64,000 bases of DNA from JACDCA01 sp963810305 (GCA_963810305.1 CAWEMY010000013.1:62001-126000); one strand, 5' to 3'. Positions 18,660 through 27,467 are shown, numbered from the stretch's first letter. The notes: generated from the sequence alone by a model not told the origin. Translations and numbers: made by a program.

Positions 18660-20183
18660 CTACTTCAACAGTTCCAGCATGTAGTCGATCGCCTCTTTCG
18701 AATTCATGTTCGAGAGGCGCTGGACGATCTCTTTCTTCATCGTCATGTCCCCTTCCTTGCGCGCGAGGGTGACGAGCGCGGTGGCGTTGTTCTGGAGGAA
18801 GAGAGCTTGAATGACCGCCTTGCGGACGTTCACATCCTTATCGCTGCTGTAGATTTCGACCAGAGTGTCCCCGGTCCCTTTCGAACCCATCAATCCGAGG
18901 TTCCGGATCGCGAGACGCCGCAGATCCGCGTTCGGCTCTGCCTTGGCCAGCTCCATCATCCGCGTCGAGTTGCCGCCGACGAACATGGCCTGGATGATCG
19001 ACTTCTTGATGTCGACGCTCGATTCCTTCTGATAGAGCTGCGATAGCTCCGCATGCGCTCCCATCACGCCGAGCTGCTGCACGGCGACGGCACGAAGCTC
19101 GGGATTCTGCTCGCTCTGCGCCGCGGTGAACAGGCGGTCCTTCTCGCCGCCGGTCATGAACGCGCGCAGGATCCGCTTCTTGACGTCCACGTCGGTCGAC
19201 GCGGCGTAGACCTCCGCCAGCACCGCGCGGCTCTCACGCCCGCCGTGAACTCCGAGGTAGCTGATCGCCCGGCTCTGAAGTTCCGGCGTCGAGCTCCCCT
19301 TGGCGATGTCCCTGAGGACGTCCCTTGCGCGCGGCGAATCGCTCTGCGCCAGGACGAAGAGGGCGCGTTCCTTCAGTTTCGGCGAGCTGGTTCCGGCGAG
19401 CAGCTTTTCGAGCATCGGGATCGCCTGGTCGGGCGACTGGTGCTGCAGTGCGGCGATCGCCATGAGCTTGAGGTCTTCGTCCGCCTGGTCCTGGGGACGC
19501 ACCGGCTGGCCGGCGTTCCGGCGGACTTCAGCTTCGAGCGCCCTGGCCTCTTTGAGGTAGCGGCTCTTCGGATAGTCACGTGCGAGCGCTGAAATCGTCG
19601 ACAGGGCGTCGGCGCGCTGGCCGAGGCGATCCTGCGCATAGGCCTTCCAGTAGAGCGCCGCGTCCGCACGGTTGCCCTTCATCGTCGCCACATCGTTGAA
19701 GCGCTCGACAGCGCGCTCCCAGCGAGACTCATCCCGCGCACGGATGGCGTCCTCATAAACGCGGAGCTCCCGCTCGCGCTCGCGTTCGCGCGCTTCTGCC
19801 TCCCGCTCCTTCTGGCGATCCTCGGAGGAGGACTGATGTTCGAAGGCCGACGCGACATCCAGATGAAGGTCGTTGATGTGAAAGTCCTTGAGCAGCGCGA
19901 AGTCGTCTGCCATAAGGGCCATGTCGGCGATCAGATCCTTATGTGCGTCGACCATCAGCGTCGCGTCCTGAGCGAGCGTCATCAGGTGCTCGAAGTTCAG
20001 CGGCACCTCTTTCTGTGGCTTCGCAACCGTGGGTGGTTGTCCCTTCGACTGGCTCAGGGCAGGCCCGTTCACCGTGTTCGGCACCGGCGGCTTCGGCGGT
20101 GCGGATGCTGGTTGCGCTGACGTGGGGCCAGCCAGAAAGGTGATCGCCAGGACGCTTACGGCTGTAACTGAATGCTTCATCAT
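18660..20183 (-). CDS. Secreted TPR/HEAT-repeat protein
   Basis: A 507-residue exported protein. The signal peptide (VTAVSVLAITFLAGPTSAQ) is followed by a proline-rich stretch, a charged coiled-coil region (KEREAEARERERERELRVYE), a TPR-like part (AVERFNDVATMKGNRADAAL; GQRADALSTISALARDYPKS) and a C-terminal solenoid of about ten HEAT repeats ending KKEIVQRLSNMNSKEAIDYM. Residues near 39-48 (PALSQSKGQ) come from a dispersed palindromic repeat inserted in frame. It lies after the anti-sigma gene on the same strand and most likely shares its transcript. Confidence 0.8.
   Translation of the reverse strand: MMKHSVTAVSVLAITFLAGPTSAQPASAPPKPPVPNTVNGPALSQSKGQPPTVAKPQKEVPLNFEHLMTLAQDATLMVDAHKDLIADMALMADDFALLKDFHINDLHLDVASAFEHQSSSEDRQKEREAEARERERERELRVYEDAIRARDESRWERAVERFNDVATMKGNRADAALYWKAYAQDRLGQRADALSTISALARDYPKSRYLKEARALEAEVRRNAGQPVRPQDQADEDLKLMAIAALQHQSPDQAIPMLEKLLAGTSSPKLKERALFVLAQSDSPRARDVLRDIAKGSSTPELQSRAISYLGVHGGRESRAVLAEVYAASTDVDVKKRILRAFMTGGEKDRLFTAAQSEQNPELRAVAVQQLGVMGAHAELSQLYQKESSVDIKKSIIQAMFVGGNSTRMMELAKAEPNADLRRLAIRNLGLMGSKGTGDTLVEIYSSDKDVNVRKAVIQALFLQNNATALVTLARKEGDMTMKKEIVQRLSNMNSKEAIDYMLELLK
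20041..20064. repeat. Palindromic repeat, CCTTCGACnGGCTCAGG type, in frame
   Basis: CCCTTCGACTGGCTCAGGGC followed by AGGC. It is the same element as at 59580 and 59663, here inside the proline-rich linker of the HEAT protein and translated in the minus frame as PALSQSKG. Similar short palindromes are scattered in many soil and metagenome-derived genomes. Confidence 0.7.
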
Positions 20184-20233
20184 GTGTCTCTATCTCGATT
20201 TCCGGTTATTGCGCTTGTTGTCGGCGGGCGTCG

Positions 20234-20998
20234 CTAGGAGCTCTGGCCGGCTCGCGCCCGCATCTGCTTCTGCCGTTCTCGTAGCGTCGCGGACAGGACG
20301 CGTACCTTGAACAGCAATCCATTCGCGTCAATCCGCGTTCGAACGTTTTCCCTATCCGCCGGTGACATTGTGTCGGGACTTGCCGCCAGGTCGACGAGCA
20401 GACGCTCGAGCTCGTCGAGGAGCTCCGAGACCCGTACTTCGCCGGATTCTTCGGCGGTCTGTCGGTAGAGTCGATTGGCAACGACGAGGTCCTCGGCGCG
20501 GCGGCGCTCAGACGCCATGTCGACGGCATCACCCTCCCCGGCGCTGACCAGATCGACGAGCATCATCTGCGAGCGATCGAGATGCTCGCCGACATCGGTG
20601 AGAAGCACGCGCTCCCGGAACTGGTCCGCAGTGACGACTGCGGCTGGTTCGGGTGCGCGGGACAGACGTCCCGCGAAGAATGCACCCGTGACCAGGATCA
20701 GGACCGCCGAGGCGAGCGCCAGACTTGCCGGGGCAAGGACGAACCACGACCGCCAACCGGTGCTCCGCCGCAGCGACGGCTGCAGCCGTGCCCACGTCAC
20801 TCGCTCGAAGCCTTCAGGCAGCACCGGATCGGGCACCATGTCGACCGCCGCCATCACCCGCTGCAGGCGCGTGTAGCTGGCGCGGCAGTCGCCGCAGCCG
20901 GCCAGGTGGGCCTCAGTGCGTGTCACACCCGCCGAGTCCAGTTCCCCGTAGAAGTGGAGGACGAGGTCTTCTTCGTTCAGATGTCCCATGTCAGTCAT
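20234..20998 (-). CDS. Anti-sigma factor with zinc-finger domain
   Basis: A membrane anti-sigma factor of about 254 residues. The N-terminal ZAS domain has the HxxxCxxC motif in HLAGCGDCRASY. One transmembrane segment (WFVLAPASLALASAVLILVTGAFFAG) separates it from an outer domain with a long helical region. It should hold the ECF sigma factor encoded upstream at the membrane until a signal arrives. The first three codons (MTD) are array sequence, so the Met of MGHLNEEDL at 20989 may be the real start. Conserved neighbours: sigma upstream and two HEAT proteins downstream. Confidence 0.85.
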   Translation of the reverse strand: MTDMGHLNEEDLVLHFYGELDSAGVTRTEAHLAGCGDCRASYTRLQRVMAAVDMVPDPVLPEGFERVTWARLQPSLRRSTGWRSWFVLAPASLALASAVLILVTGAFFAGRLSRAPEPAAVVTADQFRERVLLTDVGEHLDRSQMMLVDLVSAGEGDAVDMASERRRAEDLVVANRLYRQTAEESGEVRVSELLDELERLLVDLAASPDTMSPADRENVRTRIDANGLLFKVRVLSATLRERQKQMRARAGQSS

Positions 20999-21058
20999 CA
21001 GCTATCAGTATATCAGTAATCAGTAATCAGTAATCAGTGGTCAGTAATCAGTGGTCGG
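20996..21058. repeat. Heptamer array, CAGTAAT type
   Basis: Units from 21014 are CAGTAAT three times, CAGTGGT, CAGTAAT and CAGTGGT, with degenerate copies (TCAGTCA, TCAGCTA) on the left. The array lies between the sigma and anti-sigma genes. The sigma stop codon (TGA) and its last residues LITDH are read from the array. Same family as at 7487 and 50060. Confidence 0.85.
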
Positions 21059-21633
21059 TCAGCGTCGGTGACGAACGGTTCGAGAGCGATCCGCATCTTG
21101 CGGACAGCGCGAAAAATACTGTGTTTGGTCGCGTTCGTTTTGAGCCCCAGCGACTGGCTGATCTCCTCGATCGAGCGCCCCTCGAAGTGGCGCAGCATGA
21201 AGGCCGCGCGTTCCATCGGGCTGAGCCCGGTCATCGCGTTGTTGATTCGCTCCTGCACCTCGGTGCTCATCATGAGACGTTCCGGCGAAGCGCCGGCGGT
21301 GTCGTTCCGTTCGACAGCGGCGCCGAACGCTTCGAGATCCGCGCCGTCATGCGCCGATTCGCGGTGCGGCCGCGACCGAATCAGATCGATCGAACAGTTC
21401 ACCGCGATCCGGTGCAGCCAGGTGCCGAAGTTCGCGCGTGACTCGAACCGACCGAGCTGCTTGTATGCCCTCAAAAAAGTCTCCTGAACGACGTCTTCGG
21501 CGTCATGCGGGCTGCCAGTCATGCGATACGCGAGACGGTACACGGCGCGGCTGTGGCGATCCACGAGTGCATGGAAAGCTTCGCTGTCTCCGTCGCGGGC
21601 CAGCGCGACGGCTGCGGCGTCCGTCTGCGGCAT
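21034..21633 (-). CDS. ECF RNA polymerase sigma factor (RpoE-like)
   Basis: A 199-residue group 4 sigma factor. Region 2 reads FHALVDRHSRAVYRLAYRMT, then DAEDVVQETFLRAYKQLGRF and FGTWLHRIAVN, which is the -10 binding and melting part. Region 4 reads LSPMERAAFMLRHFEGRSIE and EISQSLGLKTNATKHSIFRA, the -35 binding helix-turn-helix. The last residues (PLITDH) and the stop are encoded by the heptamer array. The anti-sigma gene follows on the same strand. A possible ECF-like promoter upstream has the wrong spacing and was not called. Confidence 0.92.
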   Translation of the reverse strand: MPQTDAAAVALARDGDSEAFHALVDRHSRAVYRLAYRMTGSPHDAEDVVQETFLRAYKQLGRFESRANFGTWLHRIAVNCSIDLIRSRPHRESAHDGADLEAFGAAVERNDTAGASPERLMMSTEVQERINNAMTGLSPMERAAFMLRHFEGRSIEEISQSLGLKTNATKHSIFRAVRKMRIALEPFVTDADRPLITDH

Positions 21634-21726
21634 CCGATTGTTTAGACGGGAGTTGGGGGTGATGGTTAGTTCCTGACCGGCCCCGGCTGTGTATTAGTTT
21701 CGGACGGTTCGAGTCGGGCTCGGGTG

Positions 21727-22659
21727 TTACTCCAGCGCTGCCAGCGTCGTCCGAATGCCGGCCGCCAGCGGCGTGATGCGATAACCCAGTTCCCTGGCGC
21801 TGCGGCTGCTGTCGAGCGGCCAATCGTAAGAAAAAATTGTAACTGCACCTCGCGTGAGACGGGGCGGCTGTCCGGTCACCCGTGCCCGCAGTTCCTCGGT
21901 CGCCCCAGCCATTCGTGCGGCGGCGCGAGGGATGCGCCGCGGCAGCGGACGTCCGGTAACCTCGCGCGCGATTTCGAAGATCCGCATCTGCGGCACGTTC
22001 TCCCCGCCGGCCTGATATTCGCCGGATGCCTCCGTCCGCTCAACGGCGGCGACATGCAGATCGGCCACATCGTCTACGTAAGCGAACGACCACGTATGTC
22101 GACTCCCGACGACGCCGGGCAGCCGCCCGTGCGCGTGATCGCCGAGAAGACGTCGAACCAGATTGCCTTCTGTTGCGGGGCCGGGTCCGTAGACGACGCC
22201 GGGGTAGAGAATGACGAGCGGTACGCCGGCGGCGAGCGCGTCGACCGCGTGGTCACGCGCGATTCGTTTCGTTCTCTGGTAGTCATTCGCGTCGAGCGGC
22301 CGATCACGTCCGGCGGGAGGTAGTGCGAGGAAGGACGAGGTGTAGACGATCCGCCGGATACCGCCTCCGCGAGCGGCTTCCAGGACATTCGCGAGCCCGC
22401 CGATGTTGACCTCATCGAAGTCCGTCGACCTCGGCCGCCAGAGACTGACCAGCGCGGCGGAGTGGATGATCGCGTCGACCGGTTCGGCAGCGCGTTTGAC
22501 GGACGCCAGATCGCGAATGTCGCCGTCGACCATCGTCCCCGGCAGCGCCGCTGCACGGGCGCGTCGCGCGAATACCACCGGTTCGTGCCCGGCGGCGTGC
22601 AACGCCCGGACAATGGCTCGGCCAAGATATCCGGTTCCGCCGGTCACGAGAACACGCAT
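21727..22659 (-). CDS. NAD-dependent epimerase/dehydratase (extended SDR)
   Basis: A 310-residue extended short-chain dehydrogenase. The nucleotide motif is VTGGTGYLGRAIV at the N-terminus, followed by an acidic D-x-D stretch (GDIRDLASV) and the NAD-contact region HSAALVSLW. The usual YxxxK appears as YQRTK (SSFLALPPAGRDRPLDANDY upstream supplies the Ser). It resembles dihydroflavonol 4-reductase-like or hopanoid-associated reductases, and the substrate is unclear. It is divergent from the rhomboid gene with about 30 bp between the starts, so the two promoters must overlap. It lies upstream of the sigma gene on the same strand, 93 bp away. Confidence 0.85.
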   Translation of the reverse strand: MRVLVTGGTGYLGRAIVRALHAAGHEPVVFARRARAAALPGTMVDGDIRDLASVKRAAEPVDAIIHSAALVSLWRPRSTDFDEVNIGGLANVLEAARGGGIRRIVYTSSFLALPPAGRDRPLDANDYQRTKRIARDHAVDALAAGVPLVILYPGVVYGPGPATEGNLVRRLLGDHAHGRLPGVVGSRHTWSFAYVDDVADLHVAAVERTEASGEYQAGGENVPQMRIFEIAREVTGRPLPRRIPRAAARMAGATEELRARVTGQPPRLTRGAVTIFSYDWPLDSSRSARELGYRITPLAAGIRTTLAALE

Positions 22660-22689
22660 GCCGGAACGATCGTTATATGCTTTTTGCGG

Positions 22690-23550
22690 ATGTTCAAGCG
22701 GCAGCGGACCGGATCCGTGGTGTGCCCGTGCGGTTCGCTCGTCGGCGTCAACGACGAACAGTGCTACACCTGTGGTCGCCGGAACCCAGGTTTGTGGGGC
22801 TACGCGTCGATGTTGCGCGTCCTCGGCGGCGATATCGGGTTCTTCGTCACGCTGATCCTCTACGGCTGTTCGATCCTCTACGGGCTCGGCCTGCTTCTCA
22901 GCTACCGCTGGGGATTCGACATCATGGGCGGCGGCAACCCGCTTGGCGCGCTGTCACCCGCACCGCTGGCAAAGCTGCTGTTCGGCGCGAGCGGTGCGGC
23001 CCCGGTGTTTCAGTACGGGATGTGGTGGACCGTGCTCAGCGCCGGCTGGCTCCACGGCGGGATCCTCCATCTGCTCTTCAACATGATGGCGGTGCGCAAT
23101 CTTGCGCCGCCCACTGCTGACATCTACGGCGCGCCGCGGATGATCATCATCTATTCGATGGGGTCGATCGGCGGGTTCCTCCTGAGCTCGTTCGCCGGTC
23201 TGTTCAACATTCCGTTGTTCGGTGCGTATCTCACACTTGGCGCATCCGCACCGATTTTCGGCTTGCTTGGCGCGGTGATGTACTACGGACGCCGTTCCGG
23301 CAGCAGCATCGTCCACGCCGAGGCAAAGGGGTACGCGCTCGGGTTCTTCGTCTTCGGCCTCATCATGCCGGGGATCGACAACGCCGCGCATGCCGGCGGT
23401 TTCATCGGCGGCTATCTGGCCGGCATGGTGCTCGATCCGCTGAAGCCGCAAAGCCTCTGGCACCTGATCGGCGCGCTGCTCTGCCTGGTGCTCACCGCGC
23501 TGGCCATCATCGCTTCGATCGTCACGGTTTGGCCGGCGATCCCCAGATAG
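22690..23550 (+). CDS. Rhomboid family intramembrane serine protease with N-terminal zinc ribbon
   Basis: A 286-residue membrane protease. An N-terminal zinc ribbon, CPCG (12-15) and CYTCGRRNPG (25-34), precedes six or seven transmembrane segments. The catalytic Ser lies in LGASAPIFGLLGA (GxSxxxFG) and the catalytic His in DNAAHAGGFIGG; WLHGGILHLLFNMM is the conserved second transmembrane His region. Rhomboids cut single-pass membrane proteins within the bilayer. The ATG at 22690 is chosen because it starts directly before the zinc ribbon. The stop is followed at once by a repeat block. Confidence 0.9.
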   Translation: MFKRQRTGSVVCPCGSLVGVNDEQCYTCGRRNPGLWGYASMLRVLGGDIGFFVTLILYGCSILYGLGLLLSYRWGFDIMGGGNPLGALSPAPLAKLLFGASGAAPVFQYGMWWTVLSAGWLHGGILHLLFNMMAVRNLAPPTADIYGAPRMIIIYSMGSIGGFLLSSFAGLFNIPLFGAYLTLGASAPIFGLLGAVMYYGRRSGSSIVHAEAKGYALGFFVFGLIMPGIDNAAHAGGFIGGYLAGMVLDPLKPQSLWHLIGALLCLVLTALAIIASIVTVWPAIPR

Positions 23551-23790
23551 AGATCAGGAGACGAGAACAGGAGATCAGGAGATCAGGAGAATCGAGGCTG
23601 GGGACGCCGGCCTGCGGCCGGCGTCAGGACAGCAGTCGAAACACCAGATGCAAACGCCACATGACCACTCAAGGCGCTTGCATCTGGCGTTTCGTCTGCT
23701 GTCCAGCCGCGCGAAGCGCGGCCCCAGCCCAGTTCCTGTCTCTTGGTCTTCTGCTTTCTCTTGGTCTCCTGAACTCTTGTGAGAACAACG
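23545..23790. repeat. Composite inverted repeat of about 240 bp
   Basis: Left arm: tandem AGGAGATC-type 8-bp units (23550-23600), a GC hairpin (GCCGGCCTGCGGCCGGC), then GGACAGCAG and CGAAACACCAGATGCAAACG. Right arm: GCTTGCATCTGGCGTTTCG, CTGCTGTCC, another GC hairpin (GCCGCGCGAAGCGCGGC), CCCCAGCC and GTCTCTTGGTCTCCTGA units. The arms are near complements around a loop at about 23662-23675. It lies between two + strand genes. The structure suggests a terminator or a mobile palindromic element. Confidence 0.75.
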
Positions 23791-23796
23791 ACGAAT

Positions 23797-24808
23797 ATGC
23801 GTAAACCAGTCTGTACTGATAACCGGGGCGGGAGGGGAGATCGGGCATGGCCTGATCGCACAGCTCTCAACCTCGAAGCAACGCGCGATCGTGACTCTCG
23901 ACGTCAGCCCGCTCGACGCGGATGTCGGCCGGCTCGTTGATCGCGAGATCACCGGCTCAATCCTCGACCGCGCGGTGCTGGAGCGGATCCTTGCCGAGTA
24001 CCGAGTGGAGCTGGTGTTCCACCTCGCCGCGCTACTGTCAACCCGCTCGGAGTTCACGCCGGTCACGGCACACCAGGTCAACGTCGAGGGCACCCTCAAC
24101 CTCCTGGAATTCGCGCAGCACGAGGCGGAATCGCACGGCCAGCGCGTCGTCTTCATCTATCCATCGTCGATTGCCGCTTATGGACTCCCTTCGGTGGCTG
24201 ACAAGGCCCGCGCCGGGCGCGTGAAAGAGGACGAGTGGACGCACCCGCGGACGATGTACGGATGCAACAAGCTGTATTGCGAACAGCTCGGACATTACTA
24301 CGCGCGGTATTACAAGCAACTGGCGGCGGAAGCCGCGTCGGGCAGGGTTGATTTCAGGTGCGTGCGATTTCCGGGATTGATCTCGGCCCTGACGGTGCCG
24401 TCCGGCGGCACGTCAGACTATGCACCCGAGATGATCCACGCCGCTGCGCAGGGTGAGGCGTATGGGTGCTTCGTCCGCCCCGATACGCGCATACCGTTCA
24501 TGGCGATGCCGGACGGCGTCGACGCCCTGCTCACGCTGGCAGCGGCGCCGCGCGACGCGCTCTCACGAACCGCCTACAACGTCGGCGCGTTCAACCCGTC
24601 GGCCGAGGAGATCCGTGACGTGGTCCTGACCGCATTTCCAGACGCAACGATCACCTGGGAAAACGACGTCAAGCGCCAGGGCATCGTCGACTCCTGGCCG
24701 GCCGATGTCGACGACAGCGCCGCACGGGACGACTGGGGCTTCGCCCCGCGCTACGACTTTCACCGCGCGTTCAGCGAATACCTGATTCCAACCATCAGAG
24801 ACAGATAG
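23797..24808 (+). CDS. NAD-dependent epimerase (L-threonine dehydrogenase-like SDR), frameshifted at N-terminus
   Basis: A 336-residue extended SDR close to bacterial L-threonine 3-dehydrogenase and UDP-sugar epimerases. The nucleotide fold VLITGAGGEIGHGLIAQL lies in frame 2 with no start codon, whereas the only suitable ATG (MRKPV at 23797) is in frame 1. One extra base near 23812 (CAGTCTGTACTG context) joins them. DVSPLDADV, VFHLAALLSTRSEF, the catalytic Ser in YPSSIAAYG, YxxxK as YGCNK, and RFPGLISA follow. These motifs favour threonine 3-dehydrogenase activity but do not prove it. It converges with the ferredoxin gene across an inverted heptamer array. Confidence 0.85.
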
Positions 24809-24816
24809 CAACAAGT

Positions 24817-24896
24817 CTAACTCCTAACTTCCAACTCCTAAACGTCGAGCAATCGGCGCGCCTTGCGAAGTTCGAGGTTCGCGAAGTTCGGAGTTA
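24817..24896. repeat. Inverted heptamer arrays at a convergent junction (TAACTCC / GGAGTTA)
   Basis: The left array (24817-24843) has TAACTCC-type units: CTAACTCCTAACTTCCAACT and CCTAAAC. The right array (24867-24896) has the complement type: GAAGTTCGAGGTTCGCGAAG and TTCGGAGTTA. They would pair as a long imperfect hairpin between the ends of two convergent genes. The ferredoxin stop TAA is the first codon of the right array read on the minus strand. Confidence 0.85.
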
Positions 24897-25253
24897 TTCC
24901 TTGGGCACCCACTCGGGCGGAGGGGTGATTTCGGTTGCCGGTTTGGGTCCGGGATCCGGTCTGCCGCTGCCCTCGAGGCGGCTGATCGCGCGGACGGTCA
25001 TGTCGTGATCGCAGGGGATCTGGCACGACAGCCGGACGCCGGTCAGCTCGCGGGCGGCGAGGACCTGCTTCTCCGCTGCGGTCATTCTCTGGGGTTCACC
25101 GTCGATGAACTCGACCCGGCACGTCGTGCAGCGGGCGTTGCCGCCGCAGGCATGGAGCACGTCGACGCCGGCGTCTTCTTCGATCGCCAGCACCAGCCGC
25201 TTGTCATCCGGCACTTCGACAGTCGCAAACCCTTCTACGGTCACTTTCGCCAT
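24894..25253 (-). CDS. 2Fe-2S ferredoxin-like protein
   Basis: A 119-residue plant/adrenodoxin-fold ferredoxin. The cluster ligands are in HACGGNARCTTCRVEF with a fourth Cys in LTGVRLSCQIPC. The C-terminal extension is proline-rich (DPGPKPATEITPPPEW). It carries electrons, and its partner is unknown. The ATG at 25253 is chosen because AAGGA lies 8 bp before it. The gene lies 17-20 bp after the SulP gene on the same strand, so they share an operon. The stop codon TAA is read from the heptamer array. Confidence 0.9.
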   Translation of the reverse strand: MAKVTVEGFATVEVPDDKRLVLAIEEDAGVDVLHACGGNARCTTCRVEFIDGEPQRMTAAEKQVLAARELTGVRLSCQIPCDHDMTVRAISRLEGSGRPDPGPKPATEITPPPEWVPKE

Positions 25254-25273
25254 CAATAATCCTTTCGAGGGAC

Positions 25274-26965
25274 TTACGGACCTGAGACCCCAGGCGCCTG
25301 AGGAGCTACCGACCCGGCCTGGTGCAATTCCTCGGCCCGGTCGAGGGCCGTCTGTATGTTCGGACAGATATTACGGTCACCAACGTGCAGATGGAATTCG
25401 GACGCCTTCATCAGCGCCGCTGGTTGCTCGCGAGCGCCGCAGAGCACAAGGGCGCGACCGGAGTCGCGCAACGCTTCGGCCAGCTCTTCGAGCGCGCGGA
25501 CGCCGGTCGCATCGATCGCCGTCATGTTCCGCAGCCGCACGATCACGATTTCCGGCAAGCGCTCGATACGGTCGGTGATCCGTGCAATCTTGTCGGTCAT
25601 CCCGAACAGCAGTGGACCGTGGATGCGGAAGATCGTCACATATGGCGGGATTCTCTTGTCCTGCAGAATATGGACGCGCCCGGCTTCGATGTACTCCGGC
25701 GTGACACGCGAGACCGTCGTCGTTACTGAGACCTTCCGGACGAAGAGGAGCGCCGCCAGGATCATTCCGACTTCGACCGCCAGCGTGAGGTCGGCGAAGA
25801 CGGTCAAGGCGAATGTAACGAGCCAGACGGCAATGTCCATTCGCGTCAGGCGGAGCAGCCTCGGGATTTCGTGCCACTCCCCCATGTTGTAAGACACGAT
25901 CAGCAGGATCGCCGCGAGCACGGGCATGGGAATGAACCGTGCGAGTGGTGCGCCGATCAGCAGGATGATCAACAGCACCACCGCGTGCATCATGCCGGCA
26001 ACCGGGGTACGCGCGCCGCTGCGGATATTGGTCGCCGTCCGAGCGATCGCGCCGGTTGCTGGCAGCCCTCCAAAGATCGGCGAGGCGATGTTGGCGATCC
26101 CCTGGGCGACGAGCTCTGCGTTCGGGTTGTGACGGTCACCGCTCATGCGATCCGCAACCACGGCCGACATCAGCGATTCGATTGCACCGAGCATCGCCAC
26201 GGTAAGGGCCGGGCGAATGAGTACGGGGATGAGCGATCCCTTGAAGGTCGGAATGGATGCGTCTGGAAGTCCGGAAGGAATGCCACCGAAGCGGGAGCCG
26301 ATGGTTTCGACGTCCAGCCCCAGGAACGCGACCGCGGCCGTCCCGACCCCGAGCGCCAGCACCGTACCCGGAATCCGCGGGTACAGGCGACGAAGCATGA
26401 TCATTCCGGCAAGCGCGCACACCGCGACGATCGTCGCCGGGGCGGCGATCGTCGAAGCGTTTCGCGCCAGGGCGACCATGCGAGTGGCAAACTCCGCGGG
26501 TACGACCGGCAGGTTGAGGCCGAAGAAGTCCTTGATCTGCGTGCTCGCGATGAGCACGGCAATGCCGTTCGTGAATCCGACAACGACCGGCCGCGGGAGG
26601 TACTTGACGGCATTTCCCATTCCCGTCACGCCGAGTATCACGAGCAGGACCCCCGCCATCATGGTGCAGAGGTAGAGCCCCTCGACACCGTGTTCCGCGA
26701 CGATGCCGGCGACGACGACCACGAACGCACCGGTCGGGCCGCCGATCTGGGTACGGGACCCTCCAAGGGCCGAGATCAGGAACCCGGTGACGATGGCGCA
26801 GTAGATGCCGGCCTGCGGTGTCAGCCCGGATGCAATGGCGAAAGCCATCGCGAGCGGGAGCGCCACCAGTGCGACCACGACGCCGGCAGTCAGGTCGTGA
26901 AAGAACGTCTCGCTCGTATACCCGCGAAGCGCGCGTACGGAGGCGGGGACCCAGGCAGAATCCAT
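25274..26965 (-). CDS. SulP family anion transporter with STAS domain
   Basis: A 563-residue SLC26/SulP protein: 10-14 membrane segments (TAGVVVALVALPLAMAFAIA; GIYCAIVTGFLISALGGSRT) and a cytoplasmic STAS domain from about residue 440 (VTIFRIHGPLLFGMTDKIAR; MTAIDATGVRALEELAEAL). The QIGGPTGAFVV stretch is the conserved anion-site half helix. Members carry sulfate, bicarbonate or dicarboxylates with Na+ or H+; the motifs do not fix the substrate, though bicarbonate (BicA-like) or sulfate are the usual choices. It is divergent from the universal stress gene and forms an operon with the ferredoxin. Confidence 0.9.
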   Translation of the reverse strand: MDSAWVPASVRALRGYTSETFFHDLTAGVVVALVALPLAMAFAIASGLTPQAGIYCAIVTGFLISALGGSRTQIGGPTGAFVVVVAGIVAEHGVEGLYLCTMMAGVLLVILGVTGMGNAVKYLPRPVVVGFTNGIAVLIASTQIKDFFGLNLPVVPAEFATRMVALARNASTIAAPATIVAVCALAGMIMLRRLYPRIPGTVLALGVGTAAVAFLGLDVETIGSRFGGIPSGLPDASIPTFKGSLIPVLIRPALTVAMLGAIESLMSAVVADRMSGDRHNPNAELVAQGIANIASPIFGGLPATGAIARTATNIRSGARTPVAGMMHAVVLLIILLIGAPLARFIPMPVLAAILLIVSYNMGEWHEIPRLLRLTRMDIAVWLVTFALTVFADLTLAVEVGMILAALLFVRKVSVTTTVSRVTPEYIEAGRVHILQDKRIPPYVTIFRIHGPLLFGMTDKIARITDRIERLPEIVIVRLRNMTAIDATGVRALEELAEALRDSGRALVLCGAREQPAALMKASEFHLHVGDRNICPNIQTALDRAEELHQAGSVAPQAPGVSGP

Positions 26966-27029
26966 CGAAAGGTTGGCGGGGATTCAAAATGTTAACACGC
27001 GCGTGCCAGAATGGGGATCAGGAGGACAG

Positions 27030-27461
27030 ATGCCAGACGGTGAAATGCGCGAGATCCTGGTCCACGGCGGGCCCGACGAAACGTTCGACCGTGCGGTGAT
27101 GTTTGCTCGACGGATGGCGGAGTCTTTCAACGCGCGTCTCCATGTGCTCTACACGGTGGCGGAACCGCTTTCAGCCGGCTGGACGGCGGAAATGAGCGCG
27201 GATCGCCTCCCCGAGCTCCATGACGCCATTGCCACCGAAGCCCAGGAGCGACTCGCGGCGCTGATTCCGGTCGAAGACCAGGAACGTCTTGGTGTCCTAT
27301 TCGTCGTTCGCACCGGACCGGCGGCGGAGGAGCTGGTGCGCTACACGACCGAGGAGAAAGTGGACCTCGCGATCGTACAGCTGCGCGGAGGCGACGACGA
27401 TTCTGGACCCGCGCACGCACTCCTCGAACATGGCCGCTGCGCTGTCCTCATATTGCGCTGA
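27030..27461 (+). CDS. Universal stress protein
   Basis: A 143-residue UspA-fold protein: REILVHGGPDETFDRAVMFA, then LHVLYTVAEPLSAGW, and a C-terminal nucleotide-loop region (VVRTGPAAEELVRYTTEEKV, then LAIVQLRGGDDDSGPAHALL). The GxxGS phosphate loop of ATP-binding USPs is replaced by RGGDDDSG, so ATP binding is uncertain. AGGAGG lies 6 bp before the ATG at 27030. aat follows 6 bp after the stop, so the two are co-transcribed. Confidence 0.85.
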   Translation: MPDGEMREILVHGGPDETFDRAVMFARRMAESFNARLHVLYTVAEPLSAGWTAEMSADRLPELHDAIATEAQERLAALIPVEDQERLGVLFVVRTGPAAEELVRYTTEEKVDLAIVQLRGGDDDSGPAHALLEHGRCAVLILR

Positions 27462-27467
27462 ACGATT

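Noticed and set aside
21642..21673. ECF-type autoregulatory promoter (GGAACT and TCTAA on the minus strand) before the sigma gene
   Set aside because: The spacing between the two elements is about 20 bp, well above the usual 16-17, and the second element is only 6-7 bp from the start codon.
21634..21726. tRNA gene, because of a GGTTCGAGTC T-loop-like string
   Set aside because: No matching acceptor stem, anticodon arm or CCA end can be drawn around it.
23576..23804. Small membrane protein (FLSLGLLLSLGLLNSC) encoded near 23750
   Set aside because: The hydrophobic run is a reading of CTCTTGGTCT-type repeat units, and there is no ribosome binding site or conserved start.
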